From Alphaproteobacteria bacterium (lineage in GTDB: Bacteria > Pseudomonadota > Alphaproteobacteria > UBA828): a stretch of 64,000 nt of DNA. Positions 1-7,556 of the stretch are shown here, one piece after another. The notes below the pieces were generated by a model, which was not told the origin of the DNA, did no database searches, and saw nothing but the letters and a program-made list of their open reading frames with translations. Positions within the stretch are counted from its first letter, which is position 1. Each line of letters opens with the position of its first letter. Location of the stretch: contig JAJDVB010000017.1 of the NCBI GenBank assembly GCA_022826345.1, positions 1 to 64,000 on the forward strand, written 5' to 3'. The position numbers and the translations under genes are program-made.

Positions 1-16
1 ATGACATGATGGCTCT

Positions 17-47
17 CCTCTTGTCTTGGTGAAGCCAAGAGAGGAGG
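17..47. other. Hairpin containing a strong Shine-Dalgarno
   Basis: Arms 17-29 and 35-47 pair over 13 positions with one G-G mismatch and one wobble, around a 5-nt loop. The right arm contains AGGAGG at 42-47, which sits 8 nt before an ATG at 56. If transcribed rightward, the stem would hide this ribosome binding site. No T-run follows, so a simple terminator is less likely. What lies to the left is outside the window. Confidence 0.4.
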
Positions 48-55
48 CCAGAAAT

Positions 56-124
56 ATGTTGAGCGATCTAGCCGCCAGAGCAAGCGCTCCGTGGGCTGTC
101 GCCCTGTTCTCACCATATCCATGA
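56..124 (+). CDS. Possible 22-codon leader or gene-start remnant
   Basis: An ATG at 56 is preceded by AGGAGG at good spacing and opens a 22-codon frame with hydrophobic residues (MLSDLAARASAPWAVALF...). Its TGA at 122-124 overlaps the ATG at 121 (ATGA), the arrangement of translationally coupled genes. It could be a leader peptide, or the surviving start of a gene destroyed when the next reading frame was truncated. I do not recognise it; nothing beyond the SD and the overlap supports it. Confidence 0.25.
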   Translation: MLSDLAARASAPWAVALFSPYP

Positions 125-519
125 AGCCGCGATATTGGGAGATAGCCTCCAACATCGTGCACCGGCGCGCGAGCCTCGACGCCAACCTCGAGCGCTCGCT
201 CTTCCAGGGCACCGTGGGCGAGGCGGCGGCCGTGGAGTTCTCTGCCTTCCTCAAGGTCTGGCGCGAGCTGCCCCACCCCAAGGCCATCATCGACGATCCC
301 GAGAACGCCGCCGTGCCCGAGAACGCGAGCACGCTGATCGCGCTCTGCGGCTCGCTCTACCGCATGGCCAACGACGTCAACCTCGGCAGCATCGTTTCCT
401 ATGCGCTCCGCCTCAGGCGCGAGGTGGGCGAGTTCCTCGTCGGCTCCTGCATCCGCCGCGAGCCCGATTTGCAGCACACCGACGCCTTCATCCGCTGGGC
501 CGCCGCCCGGACGCAGTGA
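121..519 (+). pseudogene. C-terminal remnant of MoxR-type AAA+ ATPase
   Basis: The frame encodes a C-terminal domain of the kind found on MoxR-type ATPases that partner DUF3150 and VWA proteins in phages and plasmids: WEIASNIVHRR..., FLKVWRELPHPKAIIDDP, then ...FIRWAAARTQ at the end. Walker A and B and the rest of the AAA+ core, which should be about 200 residues upstream, are absent. The frame is closed by a stop at 7-9. The ATG at 121 is simply the first convenient start and has no SD of its own. The downstream neighbours are the usual partners of such an ATPase, so this is probably the end of a gene broken by recombination near 120-150. Confidence 0.6.
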
Positions 520-532
520 GCGGGGAGGCGTC

Positions 533-712
533 ATGCCGAAGCCGCGCGACAACCGTCTCTGCATCTTCGCCGACCGCCGGGCCGCCGCTGCCGCCGAGGA
601 ACGCCGCACGGAGCCTTTTCCGAAGGTGGTGCCCGACACGATCGCGGACGGCCTGAACGTCGTCCGCCGCGACACCTACCGGGGCCGCGGCGTCTCCTCG
701 ACCTGGCTCTGA
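533..712 (+). CDS. Small hypothetical protein, 59 aa
   Basis: ATG at 533 follows GGGGAGG at good spacing and starts 14 nt after the ATPase remnant stops, so it looks like the next gene of the same operon. The product is basic and polar (MPKPRDNRLCIFADRR..., ending ...YRGRGVSSTWL), with an Ala/Glu/Arg-rich stretch near residues 18-28 and no membrane segment. I do not recognise a family. Its place between an AAA+ ATPase and a DUF3150 gene suggests a mobile-element accessory protein. Confidence 0.5.
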   Translation: MPKPRDNRLCIFADRRAAAAAEERRTEPFPKVVPDTIADGLNVVRRDTYRGRGVSSTWL

Positions 713-833
713 GAGGACGGACTCTTCCGCTTCCTCGACACCTGCGACTGGTGACACCGAATGCCGCTCGAGCGCCCCGCGCTGACAGCGGCCGCGCGGC
801 GCCCGACGGCGTCACATCACGAAAGGACACACG

Positions 834-1733
834 ATGAATCTCACCCGCGACGCGATGCTGGTCAGCCTGCGGATCACGGCCTGGTCCGGCCGGCTCTACG
901 ACCGCGAGGCCTCCAACCATGTCGCCGCCCACCACGACGCCGCGGCCAGCGCCGGCCGCTACAACAAGCGCCTTCTGCCCAAGGCCGCCTTCGCCGCCCT
1001 CACCGCCACCGTGAGCGCATGCAGGAGCACGCATTACGAGCAGTCCCTTCCCTGGGACGACAAGGGCGCGCGCCTTCTCACCGTCGCCAACTACGAGCGC
1101 TACACGGAGCTCATGGACGGCTTGCGCGAGCGCATGGTGCGCGAGCGCGCCCGCTTCATCGAGGACTACGACGACAACGTCGACCAGGCCCGGCTCGACC
1201 TCGGCCGGCTCTTCCGCATCGACGACTATCCCTCGAAGGAGGCGCTGCAGGGCAAGTTCTCCGTCCGCTACCGCATAACCCCGGTGCCGGACGCCGACCA
1301 CTTCATGGCCAAGCTCGCCACCCACGACACCGACCGCGTGAAGCGCGACATCGAGAGCCAGGTCGAGGAGAAGCTGCACGATGCCGTGGGCGACCTCTAC
1401 CGGCGCCTGGGCGAGGCGGTCGAGCGCGTCTCCGAGCGCCTGCAGACGGGCGAGGACGGCAAGCCCCTGGTGTTCCGGAATTCCATGATCGAGAACATCC
1501 GCGAGCTGGTGGACGTCGTCCCGCGCCTCAACATTTTTGGGGACCACCGCCTTGCGACGCTGTGCCAGGAGGTGAAGGACAGGATCGCGAGCGCCGATCC
1601 CGATACGCTGCGCCCGTCTCCCACGTTCAACCCCAATGTGCGCCAGCAGGTGAAGCGCGACGCCGACGCGCTCGCGCAGCAGTTCGCCGGCTACTTCGGG
1701 GACGGCGCCCAGGCCCACAGGGAGGCCGCGTGA
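834..1733 (+). CDS. DUF3150-like protein
   Basis: This 299-residue protein begins with the pattern seen in DUF3150 proteins (MLVSLRITAWSGR, then an Arg/Lys-rich stretch and ...YNKRLLPK). Its middle is rich in charged helices (residues 95-215), probably coiled coil. AAAGGA precedes the ATG at 834. DUF3150 proteins of unknown function recur in plasmid and phage operons between a MoxR ATPase and a VWA-domain protein, which is the order here. Its stop overlaps the next start (TGATG at 1731-1735), indicating coupled translation. The gene itself appears intact, but both neighbours are broken, so it is probably not functional as a system. Confidence 0.65.
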   Translation: MNLTRDAMLVSLRITAWSGRLYDREASNHVAAHHDAAASAGRYNKRLLPKAAFAALTATVSACRSTHYEQSLPWDDKGARLLTVANYERYTELMDGLRERMVRERARFIEDYDDNVDQARLDLGRLFRIDDYPSKEALQGKFSVRYRITPVPDADHFMAKLATHDTDRVKRDIESQVEEKLHDAVGDLYRRLGEAVERVSERLQTGEDGKPLVFRNSMIENIRELVDVVPRLNIFGDHRLATLCQEVKDRIASADPDTLRPSPTFNPNVRQQVKRDADALAQQFAGYFGDGAQAHREAA

Positions 1734-2706
1734 TGTCCCGCCGCGCCCGCGAGGAATCGGCGCGCCGGGTCAGCGACTGCGTGACGGCGCTGCTCCAGGA
1801 TCAGCCCTTCTTCGGCAGCCTCGCGCTCAGGCTGCCGATCCGCGCCGACGCCGCCCGCGAGACGCTGGCGAGCGACGGCCGTGAGATCCGCTACTCGCCC
1901 GAGTGGGTGGCCGACACCGGCGCGGACCTCGTCAAGTCCGCGATCGGGCGCGTGGTGCTGGCCTGCGCGCTGAAGCACCACACCCGCCGGGGCGAACGCG
2001 ACCCCGCCCGCTGGCAGACCGCATCGCAGCTCGTCACCCACGGATTGCTGCGCGACGCGGGCTTCAAGCTCCCGCCCGACGCCGAGGCCTGGGACGGGAT
2101 CAGCGTCGAGCAGGCCTACGACCGCCTGCCGGAGCCGCAGGACGACGACGGTCAGGATAGGGGCGAGGACAACCCGCCTTCTTCTCCGGGCGGCGGCAAC
2201 GGCGGCGCAAACGATCCGCAGACCGGCGGTGACGATGACGATTGCGGCGACGACACCGGCCCGTCCGGCGACAGCGGTCCTCGGGACCAGGACCATACGG
2301 GCGAGCACGACCGGACCGATGCCGCCCCCAGCGTCGATCCCGCCGGCACCGGCGAGATCATGGATGCCGGCGCGCGCAATGACGGCGACGCCGATGCCCA
2401 CGGCATGTCCACCGACGCGCCGATCGACGTCAACGCCGAGGAGCAGGCCTGGGACGAGGCCATGCACCAGGCCCTCAACCTCGCCAGGGCGCAAGGCCTG
2501 GCGCCCGGCGCGGTGGAGGAGACCATCCGGGACGCGCACCGCAGCACCCTCGACTGGCGCTCGCTGCTGCGCCGCTACATGACCGACGCCGCGCCCCGCG
2601 ACTACTCCTGGAGCGTGCCGAACCGGCGCTTCATCGACGGGGGTCTCTTCCTTCCCTCGATGCGTACCGAGGGCATGGGCACCCTCGCCGTCATCATCGA
2701 CACATC
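1733..2706 (+). pseudogene. VWA/metallopeptidase-like protein, truncated
   Basis: The product starts like DUF2201-type proteins: an N-terminal putative metallopeptidase fold (FFGSLALRLPI..., HHTRRGERDPARWQ..., LLRDAGFKLP) up to about residue 130, an acidic Gly/Asp-rich linker (about 140-235), then a helical part leading to a VWA domain (TLAVIIDTS). The frame loses homology immediately after DTS, the start of the MIDAS metal site, although it stays open to 3238. The place where family members carry HEVLH reads GRVVLA here, so the peptidase site is also degenerate. Start ATG 1733 overlaps the DUF3150 stop and has GGGAGG upstream. Confidence 0.65.
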
Positions 2707-2929
2707 TCCGCCCGTCCGCCCCCCGCATCTCGACCAGGAACGTTCCACCGACCGCGACCTCGGCGACCGCGCGCACCACTGTGGCATTGCCGGGCGCCAG
2801 CCAGCGACGCAGCATCTCCGGCTCGGTCCACGCGGCGTAGACCGCCTCGACCGGCGCGTCGATCGTACGATGCAGCGTCAGGTAGACGCCCCGTTCCGCA
2901 ACTCCCGCAGATGGGTTCAGCTCGGTCAT
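2706..2929 (-). pseudogene. SRPBCC (AHSA1-like) protein, truncated
   Basis: Reading leftward from ATG 2929 the product matches the start of AHSA1/SRPBCC lipid-binding-fold proteins: LTLHRTIDAPVEAVYAAWTE, MLRRWLAPG, then VGGTFLVEMRGADG. The match stops there, at about 75 of the usual 140-160 residues, exactly where the opposite-strand VWA gene breaks off. The frame then runs on as meaningless sequence inside that gene. Its start overlaps the arsR stop (ATGA), the usual arrangement of arsR-SRPBCC pairs, so the pair was once an operon. The gene cannot make a complete domain. Confidence 0.65.
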
Positions 2930-3279
2930 CGCGATTCGTCCGGGCTGTCCGGGGCGGTCCCGACGAGCGCCTCGAGCGCCTCAAGATGGTCCGTCCAGAA
3001 GCGTTCGTGGAATTCCAGCCAGGAGCGGGCGTCATCGAGCGCAGCCGGATTGATCCGGCACACCCGTTCCCGTCCCCGCGATTCGCGCGTCACGAGGCCG
3101 GCCCGTTCGAGCACGCCGAGATGCTTCGACACCGCAGCGAACGAGAGATCGAAAGGCCGGGAGAGATGGCTTACGGTCGCTTCCCCTTCGGCCAGGCGAT
3201 CGAGGATGGCGCGGCGGGTGGAATCGCCGAGCGCGTGAAAGACACGGTTCAGATCATGCTCAACCATACGGTTGAGCAT
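2926..3279 (-). CDS. ArsR/SmtB-family transcriptional regulator
   Basis: A small winged-helix regulator: LNRVFHALGDSTRRAILDRLAEGEATV is the ArsR N-terminal signature, and SFAAVSKHLGVLERAGLV is the recognition helix. It lacks the cysteine metal site of true ArsR and resembles the non-metal subgroup paired with SRPBCC genes. Start ATG 3279 is chosen because GGAAG lies 5 nt upstream; ATG 3267 is also possible and matches the usual family start (MVEH...). Two operator-like dyads overlap and precede the start, so it is probably autorepressed. Its partner SRPBCC gene is truncated. Confidence 0.8.
   Translation of the reverse strand: MLNRMVEHDLNRVFHALGDSTRRAILDRLAEGEATVSHLSRPFDLSFAAVSKHLGVLERAGLVTRESRGRERVCRINPAALDDARSWLEFHERFWTDHLEALEALVGTAPDSPDESR
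3256..3279. promoter_or_regulatory. Operator-like dyad overlapping arsR start
   Basis: A perfect 10-bp inverted repeat (ATGCTCAACC / GGTTGAGCAT) surrounds a 4-nt centre and contains both candidate start codons of the arsR gene. ArsR-type repressors of the SRPBCC-linked group are expected to bind such AACC-N4-GGTT dyads, so bound repressor would also cover the translation start. Confidence 0.6.
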
Positions 3280-3294
3280 ACCGGCTTCCGGCCG

Positions 3295-3318
3295 ATGCTC
3301 AACCATTCGGTAGAGTAT
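3295..3318. promoter_or_regulatory. Second, imperfect arsR operator-like dyad
   Basis: The same 24-nt layout is repeated 39 bp upstream of the first dyad. The arms are ATGCTCAACC and GGTAGAGTAT, which differ from perfect symmetry at two positions. The centre-to-centre distance is about four helical turns, so two dimers could bind on the same DNA face. Confidence 0.5.
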
Positions 3319-3377
3319 TTTTGCGATTCGCACCGGCCGCACGCGTCGCGCCTCCCCGGTATGGCTGAGTGGCCCCG

Positions 3378-3408
3378 TCTCGCCGGGGCGCCGCCGTTCC
3401 CGGCGAGA
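3378..3408 (-). terminator. Hairpin after the 3423-4625 aminotransferase
   Basis: A perfect 10-bp stem (TCTCGCCGGG paired with CCCGGCGAGA, 11-nt loop) starts 14 nt after the aminotransferase stop in its direction of transcription. There is no T-run, as is common in high-GC genomes, so termination is likely but not certain. Confidence 0.5.
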
Positions 3409-3422
3409 TGCCATTCCACCTG

Positions 3423-4625
3423 CTATCGGTCCGTCAGCAACCCGTCCAGCAGATCAAGCATTTCGGCAATCTCCGCATCGGACACGTTGAGCGCTGGTAC
3501 GAAGCGGAGCGCGTCGGGGGCGGGGGCGTTGAGCAACAATCCCTTTGCTAGCGCCTTCTCGACGAGGGCGAAGCCATCGGCCCGCGGCTTCAGGTCGAGG
3601 GCGAGGAGCAGCCCCTTGCCGCGCACGGCGCTGAGGCCGTACTTGTCGCTGAGGTCCTCCAGGCCGTGACGAAGCACCTCCCCCGCCTCGCAAACGCGGT
3701 CGAGAAAGCCCTCGGCAGTGAGCTCTTCGAGCACCGCCAAACCGACCGCGGCCATGAGCGCGTTGCCGTTATAGGTGCCGCCCTGATCGCCGGGGTCGAA
3801 ACAGCAGATCTCTTCCCGCGCGAGCAACGCCGCCAAGGGGGGTCCGGCGCCGATCCCCTTGCCCAGCGTAATGATGTCGGGCCGGACACCGGTATGCTCG
3901 AAGCAGAACAGAGCGCCCGTCCGTCCCATGCCGGTCTGGATCTCGTCGAAAATCAGCAGAAGTCCCCGCTCGTCCGCCAATGAACGCAGCGACCTCAAAT
4001 AGTCGTCGGCGGGCCAGACGCCGGACTCGCCCTGGATCGGCTCCAGCATGATGGCGACCGTCTTGTCCGTGATTGCAGCTTCCACGGCACCCAGGTCGTT
4101 CAACGGGACCTTCAGAAACCCGGTCACCCTGGGTTCGAACAGCCCGTCCCAGGCCGCCTTTCCCGATGCGGACATCGTGGCAAGAGTCCGGCCGTGGAAG
4201 CCGTGGACGGTGGTGACGATCTCGTAGGCACCGCCGCGGTGCGTGGCGCCCCATTTCCGCGCAAGCTTGATGGCGCCCTCATTGGCCTCCGCGCCGCTGT
4301 TGGCGAAGAAGACCCGTTCCAGGCCCGCAGCGGCCGTCAGGGCGTCCGCGTACCGCGTCATCGGCTCGCTGTAGTAGGCGGGGCTGCAGTTGAGCAGCCT
4401 GGTCGACTGCTCGGCCAGCGCGCGGGCGACTGCCGGCGGCGCGTGCCCGAGGCAGTTCACCGCCCAGCCCTGGACGAAATCCAGGTAGCGATCGCCCTCG
4501 CTGTCCCATAACAACCCGCCGCGCCCGCGCGTGAAGGTGATCGGGGGCCGCCGGGTGATTCCCATCAGGGCCCCGTAGGGGTCTGGTGTCGTGCTCTCTG
4601 CGTGCAGCTCTGAAGTTGACGTCAT
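3423..4625 (-). CDS. Class III aminotransferase, ArgD-like
   Basis: A 400-residue PLP-dependent fold-type I enzyme close to acetylornithine aminotransferases. Seen motifs: [34 protein letters not shown] (phosphate loop), [25 protein letters not shown] with the PLP-ring Asp, and LGKGIGAG, where K256 should form the Schiff base. Start ATG 4625 is preceded by AGGACAAGG. A longer frame begins at 4676 but lacks an SD. It lies alone, while a second argD sits in an operon with argF about 1.7 kb away. This copy may therefore serve catabolism or a different omega-amino substrate; the exact substrate cannot be told from motifs. Confidence 0.8.
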   Translation of the reverse strand: MTSTSELHAESTTPDPYGALMGITRRPPITFTRGRGGLLWDSEGDRYLDFVQGWAVNCLGHAPPAVARALAEQSTRLLNCSPAYYSEPMTRYADALTAAAGLERVFFANSGAEANEGAIKLARKWGATHRGGAYEIVTTVHGFHGRTLATMSASGKAAWDGLFEPRVTGFLKVPLNDLGAVEAAITDKTVAIMLEPIQGESGVWPADDYLRSLRSLADERGLLLIFDEIQTGMGRTGALFCFEHTGVRPDIITLGKGIGAGPPLAALLAREEICCFDPGDQGGTYNGNALMAAVGLAVLEELTAEGFLDRVCEAGEVLRHGLEDLSDKYGLSAVRGKGLLLALDLKPRADGFALVEKALAKGLLLNAPAPDALRFVPALNVSDAEIAEMLDLLDGLLTDR

Positions 4626-4945
4626 TGCCTTGTCCTCCCCGCTCGGGACGCCGAGGACAAGGACAACAACACGCACCCCGCCTCTCGGCGACGGTCGCGG
4701 CTGGTTGGATTGTGATGCTGGTGGTGAACGAGCCCGCGACCGCCTATGCGCAGGTGCGGCGTCGAGAAACGGGAATACGATGCCGTGGGCTCATGGGCGC
4801 GGACCCTAGGTCCACCGCTAGGCCGACGCAAGGGCATCGAGCAACAGGGTATCCATCCGGTGTGGGCCGCGTCTTGCGACCTGAAGAGATTGAGCAGGCT
4901 GAATGCTCGGGCATCCGTTGATGGCTGGCTATTCCGCCTCCGCGA
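4626..4945. other. Non-coding gap, no feature recognised
   Basis: This 320-bp stretch separates the aminotransferase start from the end of the GNAT gene. It should contain the promoter of the aminotransferase, but no convincing -35/-10 pair, hairpin or short gene with an SD stood out. Confidence 0.4.
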
Positions 4946-5398
4946 TCAGAGACGCTTCCGCATGTAGACCCGCGGATAGCCGCGCTCGACGCGGCGCTCA
5001 GTTTCCTCATATCCACGGCGCACGTAGAGTGCGACATTCTCCGTCATCCGCTGGTGGGTATACAAATCAAGGTGCGCGTAGCCCAGCCGGCGGCCTTCAG
5101 CTTCTGCGTGCTCCATAAGCCGGCGGCCGATTCCCTCCCCCTGCCTCGACGGCCGCACAGCGATGTTATCGAGAAGCAGGCCGCGCTCTTCTTCGATGAG
5201 AACGAGGACGCCAACAATCTCCTCGCCGTCATCGACGACAAACACGCGGTGATCGCGGACGATCTCGTCGTAGGTCCCCAGCATGGGTCCTGGCGGTTTG
5301 CCGATGCGCTTGATGTAGGGCGAGTAAGCCTCTCGCACGCACCCCGCAATGCTGGCCGCATCGCTGGTGAGCGCGGAGCGGAGTGCAGGACTGGTCAT
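4946..5398 (-). CDS. GNAT-family N-acetyltransferase
   Basis: A 150-residue acetyl-CoA-dependent acyltransferase. The core GNAT signature is present: VLVLIEEERGLLLDNIAVRP followed by RQGEGIGRRLMEHAE, the acetyl-CoA pyrophosphate loop (Q/R-x-x-G-x-G/A). C-terminal motif NVALYVRRGYEE is also typical. Start ATG 5398 shares four bases with the argF stop (ATGA), so it is the third gene of the argD-argF operon and translationally coupled. A role next to arginine synthesis is suggested by position only; the acceptor substrate is unknown. Confidence 0.8.
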   Translation of the reverse strand: MTSPALRSALTSDAASIAGCVREAYSPYIKRIGKPPGPMLGTYDEIVRDHRVFVVDDGEEIVGVLVLIEEERGLLLDNIAVRPSRQGEGIGRRLMEHAEAEGRRLGYAHLDLYTHQRMTENVALYVRRGYEETERRVERGYPRVYMRKRL

Positions 5399-6306
5399 GG
5401 AAGCGCGCCCTCGAGGCACCAGAGCAGGATCGACTTCTGTGCGGGAACGCGGTTGGCCGCCTCGTCGAACACCACGGACTGCGGGCCGTCGAGCACCGCG
5501 TCGGTCACCTCGCAGCCCCGTTTCGCAGGCAGGCAGTGCATGAAGATCGCATCGGGTGCCGCCATCGCCATCACCGCCTCGTCGACCCGGAAGGGCTCGA
5601 ACGACACGTTGCCCTTGCGCGCGGGGTCGTCGTGCAGCGACACCCAGGTATCGGTCACCACGCAGTCGGCACCGGTCACCGCGCCGGCCACATCGGTTCC
5701 CACCTCGATATCGGCGCCCCGCTCTTTCGCCCAGGCGACGGTCTCGGGCGCCGGCGGGTAGGCGGCCGGGCAGGCGAGGCGCAGGCTGAAGCCGCAGTGC
5801 GCCGCGGTCTGCACCCAGGTCGCGGCCATATTGTTTCCGTCACCGAGCCAGGCGACCGTGCGGCCCGCTATGGGCCCCCGATGCTCCTCGTAGGTCATCA
5901 CGTCGGCGACCAACTGGCAGGGGTGGCTGCGGTCGGAGAGTGCGTTGATGACCGGCACGCTCGCACCCTCCGCGAGCGCCATAAGCGTCTCGTGGGAGCG
6001 GGTGCGCAGCGCGATGGCATCGACATAGCGTGAGAGCACGCGCGCGGTGTCCTCGATGGTCTCGCCGCGCCCGAGCTGCATGTCGGCAGCCGTCATGGTG
6101 ATGGTCTTGCCGCCGAGCTCGTCCATGGCAACCTCGAACGAGACCCGCGTCCGCGTCGACGGGCTCTCGAAGATCGCGGCCAGCGTCTTGCCGGCGAGCG
6201 GCGCGGCGCCGTTCCGCCCCTTCAGCGTGCGTGCGCGGTCGATAGTCGCACGCAGCGTGGCCGCGTCGATCCCGTCGAAGTCGAGAAAGTGGCGGGGCTG
6301 GGTCAC
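5395..6306 (-). CDS. argF: Ornithine carbamoyltransferase
   Basis: Transfers the carbamoyl group from carbamoyl phosphate to ornithine, giving citrulline. The 303-residue length is normal. Seen motifs: FESPSTRTRVSFE (STRTR carbamoyl-phosphate loop), MQLGRGETIEDTARVLSRY, ALSDRSHPCQLVADVMT (HPCQ), and MHCLPAKRG (HCLP, ornithine side). Start GTG 6306 is chosen because its GTG overlaps the argD TGA (GTGA); the longer frame upstream lies inside argD. Operon order argD-argF-GNAT. Confidence 0.95.
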   Translation of the reverse strand: MTQPRHFLDFDGIDAATLRATIDRARTLKGRNGAAPLAGKTLAAIFESPSTRTRVSFEVAMDELGGKTITMTAADMQLGRGETIEDTARVLSRYVDAIALRTRSHETLMALAEGASVPVINALSDRSHPCQLVADVMTYEEHRGPIAGRTVAWLGDGNNMAATWVQTAAHCGFSLRLACPAAYPPAPETVAWAKERGADIEVGTDVAGAVTGADCVVTDTWVSLHDDPARKGNVSFEPFRVDEAVMAMAAPDAIFMHCLPAKRGCEVTDAVLDGPQSVVFDEAANRVPAQKSILLWCLEGALP

Positions 6307-7472
6307 GACCCAACCTGGCTCAAGGCCCGCTCCAGCGCACCGCAGGCCTCGTCGATCTCGGCCTCGCCGATGTTGAGCGAGGGCAGCATGCGAAGCACGT
6401 TGCTGTCCGCCGGCAGCGCCAGCACCTTGTTCTCGCGCAGCGCGCCGAGCAGCTCCATGTTGGGCACGACGCACTCCAGGCCCAGCATCATGCCGCGTCC
6501 GCGCACGCCGGTGTAGACGCTCTTGTTGCCGGCGAGCGAGGTCAGCCTTTCGGTCAGTAGCGCGGCATTCTTCTGCACGGTATCGAGGAAGCCATCCGCG
6601 AGCACCACGTCGAGCACGGCGTTGGCCACCGCAGTCGCCAGTGGGTTGCCGCCGAAGGTGGTGCCGTGGCTGCCGGGAACCATCGCCGCGGCGACCTCCT
6701 CCCGCGCGAGGCAGGCACCGATGGGGAAGCCGTTTCCGAGCGCTTTGGCGACAGCCATGATGTCAGGGGTTACACCCGCCCACTCGTGGGCGAAGAGCCG
6801 CCCCGTCCGCCCCACGCCGCACTGCACCTCGTCGAAGATGAGCACCAGTCCCGCCTCGTCGGCGAGTGCGCGCAACCCCTGCAGGAACTCATCAGCCGCC
6901 GGATGGACGCCGCCTTCGCCCTGGATCGGCTCCACCAGCAGCGCCGCTGTCTCGTCGCCAATGGCAGAACGGGTTGCATCCAGGTCGTTCAGGTCCACCT
7001 GGTCGAAGGCATCGACGGCCGGCTCGAATCCCTTGAGGTGCTTGGCCTGAGCACCCGCCGCGATGGTTGCAAGCGTCCGCCCGTGGAAGGCGTTGCGGAA
7101 CGTGATCACGCGGTAACGCTCGGGCGCGCCGCAGCTGGTCTGATAGATGCGCGCAAGCTTGATCGCGCACTCCATCGCCTCCGCACCGGAATTGCAGAAG
7201 AGCACGCGGTCGGCGAAAGACGCGGCGGTCAGCCGCTCGGCGAGGCGCGCCTGCGGCGGAATATGGTAGAGGTTCGAGACGTGCCAGAGCTCCCTGCTCT
7301 GGGCCTCCAACGCGGCCACCACGTGCGGATGCGCATGGCCCAGGCTGGTCACGCCGATACCGCAGCCGAAATCCAGGTAGCGCGCGCCGTCGGCCGTGTA
7401 GAGATACGACCCCTCGCCCCGCTCGAAGGTGAGGTCGAAGCGGCCATAGTTGGCCATCAATGAGCTGGACAC
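6303..7472 (-). CDS. argD: Acetylornithine/succinylornithine aminotransferase
   Basis: A 389-residue PLP enzyme that makes N-acetylornithine from the semialdehyde, and may also act in lysine synthesis. Motifs: [62 protein letters not shown], and AVAKALGNGFPIGA with K243 as the Schiff-base lysine. Start GTG 7472 has GGGAG 8 nt upstream; ATG 7457 (MANYGRF) is an alternative. The first gene of the operon with argF and a GNAT gene. Confidence 0.93.
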   Translation of the reverse strand: MSSSLMANYGRFDLTFERGEGSYLYTADGARYLDFGCGIGVTSLGHAHPHVVAALEAQSRELWHVSNLYHIPPQARLAERLTAASFADRVLFCNSGAEAMECAIKLARIYQTSCGAPERYRVITFRNAFHGRTLATIAAGAQAKHLKGFEPAVDAFDQVDLNDLDATRSAIGDETAALLVEPIQGEGGVHPAADEFLQGLRALADEAGLVLIFDEVQCGVGRTGRLFAHEWAGVTPDIMAVAKALGNGFPIGACLAREEVAAAMVPGSHGTTFGGNPLATAVANAVLDVVLADGFLDTVQKNAALLTERLTSLAGNKSVYTGVRGRGMMLGLECVVPNMELLGALRENKVLALPADSNVLRMLPSLNIGEAEIDEACGALERALSQVGS

Positions 7473-7503
7473 GGCAGCGCCTCCCAAGATTTGGAAAGCG
7501 CGC

Positions 7504-7532
7504 ACTATCCGTTCAGAGGCCCCTCAAGTCAA
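7504..7532 (-). promoter_or_regulatory. Candidate argD operon promoter
   Basis: On the minus strand a TTGACT box (7532-7527) and a GATAGT box (7509-7504) are 17 nt apart. Transcription would start about 25 nt before the argD GTG. A short GAGGCCCCTC near-palindrome lies in the spacer. Confidence 0.45.
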
Positions 7533-7556
7533 CGCGCTAGCACGCTGAACCAGGGA

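Noticed and set aside
531..1718. Long minus-strand open frame of about 395 codons
   Set aside because: It runs opposite the DUF3150 gene, has Arg/Gly-rich shadow composition and no motif or SD.
2706..3238. Continuation of the VWA frame after the break
   Set aside because: The frame is open but lies antisense to the SRPBCC/arsR genes and has no family resemblance; it is read-through.
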